DNA of 7,976 nt, taken from positions 1 to 7,976 of the forward strand of contig DMSR01000421.1 in NCBI GenBank assembly GCA_003457145.1, written 5' to 3'. This DNA is from Bacillus sp. (in: firmicutes). GTDB taxonomy: Bacteria; Bacillota; Bacilli; Bacillales; Cytobacillaceae. The translations under genes and the position numbers were made by a program. Positions 6,192 to 7,976 of the stretch are shown here, piece after piece (position 1 is the first letter of the stretch; each line of letters starts with the position of its first letter). The notes beneath the pieces are model-generated. The model saw only the letters and a program-made list of their open reading frames with translations, was not told where the DNA came from and did not search any database.

Positions 6192-6221
6192 CTTAAGTGG
6201 TCTGGCCACTAGGGCTTTTTT
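6192..6221 (+). terminator. Terminator-like hairpin between the regulator gene and accD
   Basis: AGTGGT (6196-6201) pairs with GCCACT (6205-6210; five Watson-Crick pairs plus one G-U) around a three-base loop. After an A-A mismatch, CTT (6192-6194) pairs with GGG (6212-6214; one C-G, two wobbles). One C and a run of six T follow (6216-6221), the form of an intrinsic terminator. The stem is short, so it may end only part of the ytsJ-regulator transcripts and separate their level from accDA. Because the stem coincides with the operator palindrome, the symmetry may have been selected for protein binding, not termination. Confidence 0.4.
6196..6210 (+). promoter_or_regulatory. FadR/GntR-type operator upstream of accD
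   Basis: AGTGGTC-T-GGCCACT is a 15-base inverted repeat with one mismatch per half pair, carrying TGGTC-N-GGCCA. It matches the palindrome at the ytsJ promoter at 12 of 15 aligned positions, including both outer halves of the site. It lies 96 bases after the stop of the FadR-like gene and 165 bases before accD. The second occurrence of the same unusual palindrome, next to the second lipid-precursor operon unit, supports a shared regulator. The same bases form the upper stem of a terminator-like hairpin, so an RNA role is an alternative. Confidence 0.52.
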
Positions 6222-6336
6222 ACCAAGGATCTTATCGCAGACTTATTTGTTTTTGCAAATAGATGTCTTCTGCAGGAACATATTGAATATCAATTGGTCG
6301 TAAAGCCAACAATCTATGTGTATATAAGCCTTTTAA

Positions 6337-6345
6337 TGCTATAAC
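6337..6345 (+). promoter_or_regulatory. Extended -10 promoter element close to accD
   Basis: TGC-TATAAC gives a TGN-extended -10 with 5 of 6 matches to TATAAT, placing a transcript start near 6352, about 23 bases before the accD start and just ahead of its ribosome binding site (GGAGG, 6360-6364). The -35 position (about 6317-6322, TGTGTA) is a poor match, which extended -10 promoters can tolerate. If real, this promoter lies wholly downstream of the hairpin and operator-like site and would give accDA an independent basal start. Confidence 0.35.
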
Positions 6346-6374
6346 AACAAGCTAAATACGGAGGGGGTATACCT

Positions 6375-7253
6375 TTGCTGAAGGAGCTTTTTACAAAGAC
6401 AAAAAAGAAGAAATACGCAACAATTCCAACTGAGGCATCCAAGCAGGATGTTCCAGAAGGAATCATGACAAAATGCCCGAGCTGCAAAAAAATCATGTAT
6501 ACAAGAGAACTTATTAAAAACTGCAAGGTTTGTATTCAGTGTGGTTACCATCATCAGATGAATTCCACAGAACGGATCGAGAGCTTTTTGGACAAAGGAA
6601 GCTTCCATGAACTTGATCGAGAAATGGTTTCCGGCAATCCTTTGGGCTTTCCGGAATACGAAGAAAAGCTTGAAAAGGACCGCAAGAAAACGAAATTAAA
6701 TGAAGCAGTCGTTACGGGTATTGGCACGGTAAATGGTCTTGATGTGGTTGTTGCCATTATGGATGCTACTTTTAGGATGGGGAGCATGGGCTCAGTCGTT
6801 GGGGAAAAAATCACACGTGCAATAGAAAAAGCTGATGAACTTTCAATACCGTTTATCATTTTTACAGCATCTGGAGGCGCAAGGATGCAGGAAGGCGTCC
6901 TTAGCCTTATGCAAATGGCCAAAACAAGTGTGGCACTTAAAAGATTTAGTGATAATGGAGGGTTGATCATTTCAATTATGACGCACCCTACAACTGGCGG
7001 TGTTTCGGCAAGCTTTGCATCGTTGGGAGATTATAATCTGGCAGAGCCGGGAGCGCTAATTGGATTTGCGGGGAGACGTATTATTGAACAAACCATTCGT
7101 GAGGAGCTTCCGGAAGATTTTCAAACTGCAGAATTTTTGTTGAAGCATGGACAGCTTGATGCAGTAGTTTCAAGAGGGGATTTAAAGAAGCAGATCACAG
7201 GAATACTTGAAATTCATCAGCCAGGAGGGAGTTTCGAATGGCAGGAGAACTAG
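6375..7253 (+). CDS. accD: Acetyl-CoA carboxylase carboxyltransferase subunit beta
   Basis: AccD with AccA forms the carboxyltransferase that moves CO2 from biotin on AccB to acetyl-CoA, giving malonyl-CoA, the first committed step of fatty-acid synthesis, in the cytoplasm. The 292-residue protein has an N-terminal zinc ribbon (C34, C37, C53, C56, spaced C-X2-C-X15-C-X2-C) after a lysine-rich start, then the crotonase-like fold with [12 protein letters not shown] (163-174) and [16 protein letters not shown] (from 204), and the ending expected for Bacillus AccD (about 290 residues). The extra cysteine C50 lies between the two zinc pairs. The start is TTG 6375 ([13 protein letters not shown]) after GGAGGGGG at 6360-6367; the N-terminus matches B. 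subtilis AccD. The accA start lies inside the last 16 bases of this gene, so the two subunits are translated in a coupled way, which suits their equal stoichiometry. Confidence 0.97.
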   Translation: MLKELFTKTKKKKYATIPTEASKQDVPEGIMTKCPSCKKIMYTRELIKNCKVCIQCGYHHQMNSTERIESFLDKGSFHELDREMVSGNPLGFPEYEEKLEKDRKKTKLNEAVVTGIGTVNGLDVVVAIMDATFRMGSMGSVVGEKITRAIEKADELSIPFIIFTASGGARMQEGVLSLMQMAKTSVALKRFSDNGGLIISIMTHPTTGGVSASFASLGDYNLAEPGALIGFAGRRIIEQTIREELPEDFQTAEFLLKHGQLDAVVSRGDLKKQITGILEIHQPGGSFEWQEN

Positions 7254-7976
7254 AATTTGAGAAACCGGTAATCGAACTGAGAAAGAAAATTAGTGAATTA
7301 AAAGAATTCACTCAAAATACAGATGTAGATTTAACAGCAGAAATCGAAAAATTGGAAGCAAGGCTTGAGAAGCTTGAATTAGAGATTTATGAAAATATTA
7401 AACCGTGGGACAGGGTACAGATTGCCCGCCATCCCAGCAGACCGACTACGCTTGAGTATATTTCATTGCTTTTCACTGATTTCTTCGAGTGCCATGGAGA
7501 CAGGTCATTTGGCGATGATGAAGCAATTGTAGGGGGAATAGCGAAATTCCACGGTCATCCAGTTACTGTAATCGGCCATCAAAGAGGCAAGGATACAAAG
7601 GAGAATATCAGAAGGAATTTTGGCATGCCACACCCTGAGGGATACCGGAAAGCATTAAGATTGATGAAACAAGCCGAAAAGTTTAGGCGCCCGATCATTT
7701 GCTTCATTGATACGAAAGGTGCTTATCCTGGTAAAGCCGCCGAAGAACGCGGACAGAGTGAGGCGATTGCCCGCAACCTTTTTGAAATGGCCGGTTTGAA
7801 GGTTCCAGTTGTTTGTATCGTCATTGGCGAAGGCGGAAGTGGCGGCGCTCTTGCACTGGGTGTTGGAAATTATATTCACATGCTTGAGAATTCAACTTAC
7901 TCAGTAATATCTCCTGAAGGGGCTGCAGCAATACTTTGGAAGGATTCAACCCTTGCGAAAAAAGCTGCTGAAACAA
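7238..7976 (+). CDS. accA: Acetyl-CoA carboxylase carboxyltransferase subunit alpha (C-terminus cut by window edge)
   Basis: This is the partner of AccD in the carboxyltransferase complex. The frame is open from ATG 7238 to the right edge, giving 246 residues of the roughly 325 usual in Bacillus. It begins [20 protein letters not shown], with a heptad-like Leu/Glu/Lys N-terminal helix (about 11-52), then the AccA landmarks [20 protein letters not shown] (55-74), [56 protein letters not shown] and [12 protein letters not shown] (197-208, the glycine-rich oxyanion region), and [11 protein letters not shown]. The start overlaps the accD end by 16 bases and has a strong GGAGGG site (7224-7229) eight bases upstream. 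No frameshift is seen. In B. subtilis pfkA and pyk follow; they would lie beyond this window. Confidence 0.97.
   Translation, partial: MAGELEFEKPVIELRKKISELKEFTQNTDVDLTAEIEKLEARLEKLELEIYENIKPWDRVQIARHPSRPTTLEYISLLFTDFFECHGDRSFGDDEAIVGGIAKFHGHPVTVIGHQRGKDTKENIRRNFGMPHPEGYRKALRLMKQAEKFRRPIICFIDTKGAYPGKAAEERGQSEAIARNLFEMAGLKVPVVCIVIGEGGSGGALALGVGNYIHMLENSTYSVISPEGAAAILWKDSTLAKKAAET

Noticed and set aside
6554..6970. 138-codon open frame on the minus strand inside accD
   Set aside because: Antisense to the conserved accD core and without independent support.
1..7976. Mobile element, CRISPR array, phage or horizontally acquired island
   Set aside because: No terminal repeats, transposase, integrase, spacer-repeat pattern or clear break in sequence character; gene order is that of the conserved Bacillus chromosome.

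Overview
The window reads as a chromosomal housekeeping segment from an endospore-forming member of the Bacillaceae (Bacillus or a close relative such as Mesobacillus or Cytobacillus). Three things point there. The gene order ytrI-ytrH / dnaE / NADP-malic enzyme (ytsJ) / accD-accA is the order known from Bacillus subtilis. YtrH and YtrI are sporulation proteins. The ribosome binding sites are strong and Gram-positive in type, with several TTG or GTG starts. No mobile element, CRISPR array, rRNA or tRNA is visible.

Layout. Positions 1-424 hold the minus-strand pair ytrH and ytrI (ytrI runs off the left edge), preceded by a good match to a sigma-E promoter. A 162-base divergent intergenic region separates them from dnaE (587-3949, plus strand), the replicative polymerase III alpha subunit of DnaE type. 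A strong-looking sigma-A promoter begins directly after the dnaE stop and drives a 240-base, apparently structured leader ahead of the malic enzyme gene (4231-5469). Seven bases further on comes a short FadR/GntR-family regulator (5477-6100). A 274-base spacer follows with a second operator-like palindrome and a terminator-like hairpin. Then come accD (6375-7253) and accA (from 7238, overlapping accD, cut by the right edge), the two carboxyltransferase subunits of acetyl-CoA carboxylase.

How the genes may work together. Malic enzyme supplies NADPH and pyruvate, and AccDA makes malonyl-CoA, so both feed fatty-acid synthesis. The regulator between them carries the three arginines (R37, R47, R51) with which E. 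coli FadR contacts TGGT half-sites. TGGTC-N-G(A/G)CCA palindromes of that type lie both at the malic enzyme promoter (3995-4007) and ahead of accD (6196-6210). I infer a local, partly autoregulated circuit that controls lipid precursor supply. This regulator, its two matching sites, and the malic enzyme leader (mutually exclusive helices plus a basic small ORF ending on the Shine-Dalgarno) are the least ordinary parts of the window. The structural genes themselves are conventional.
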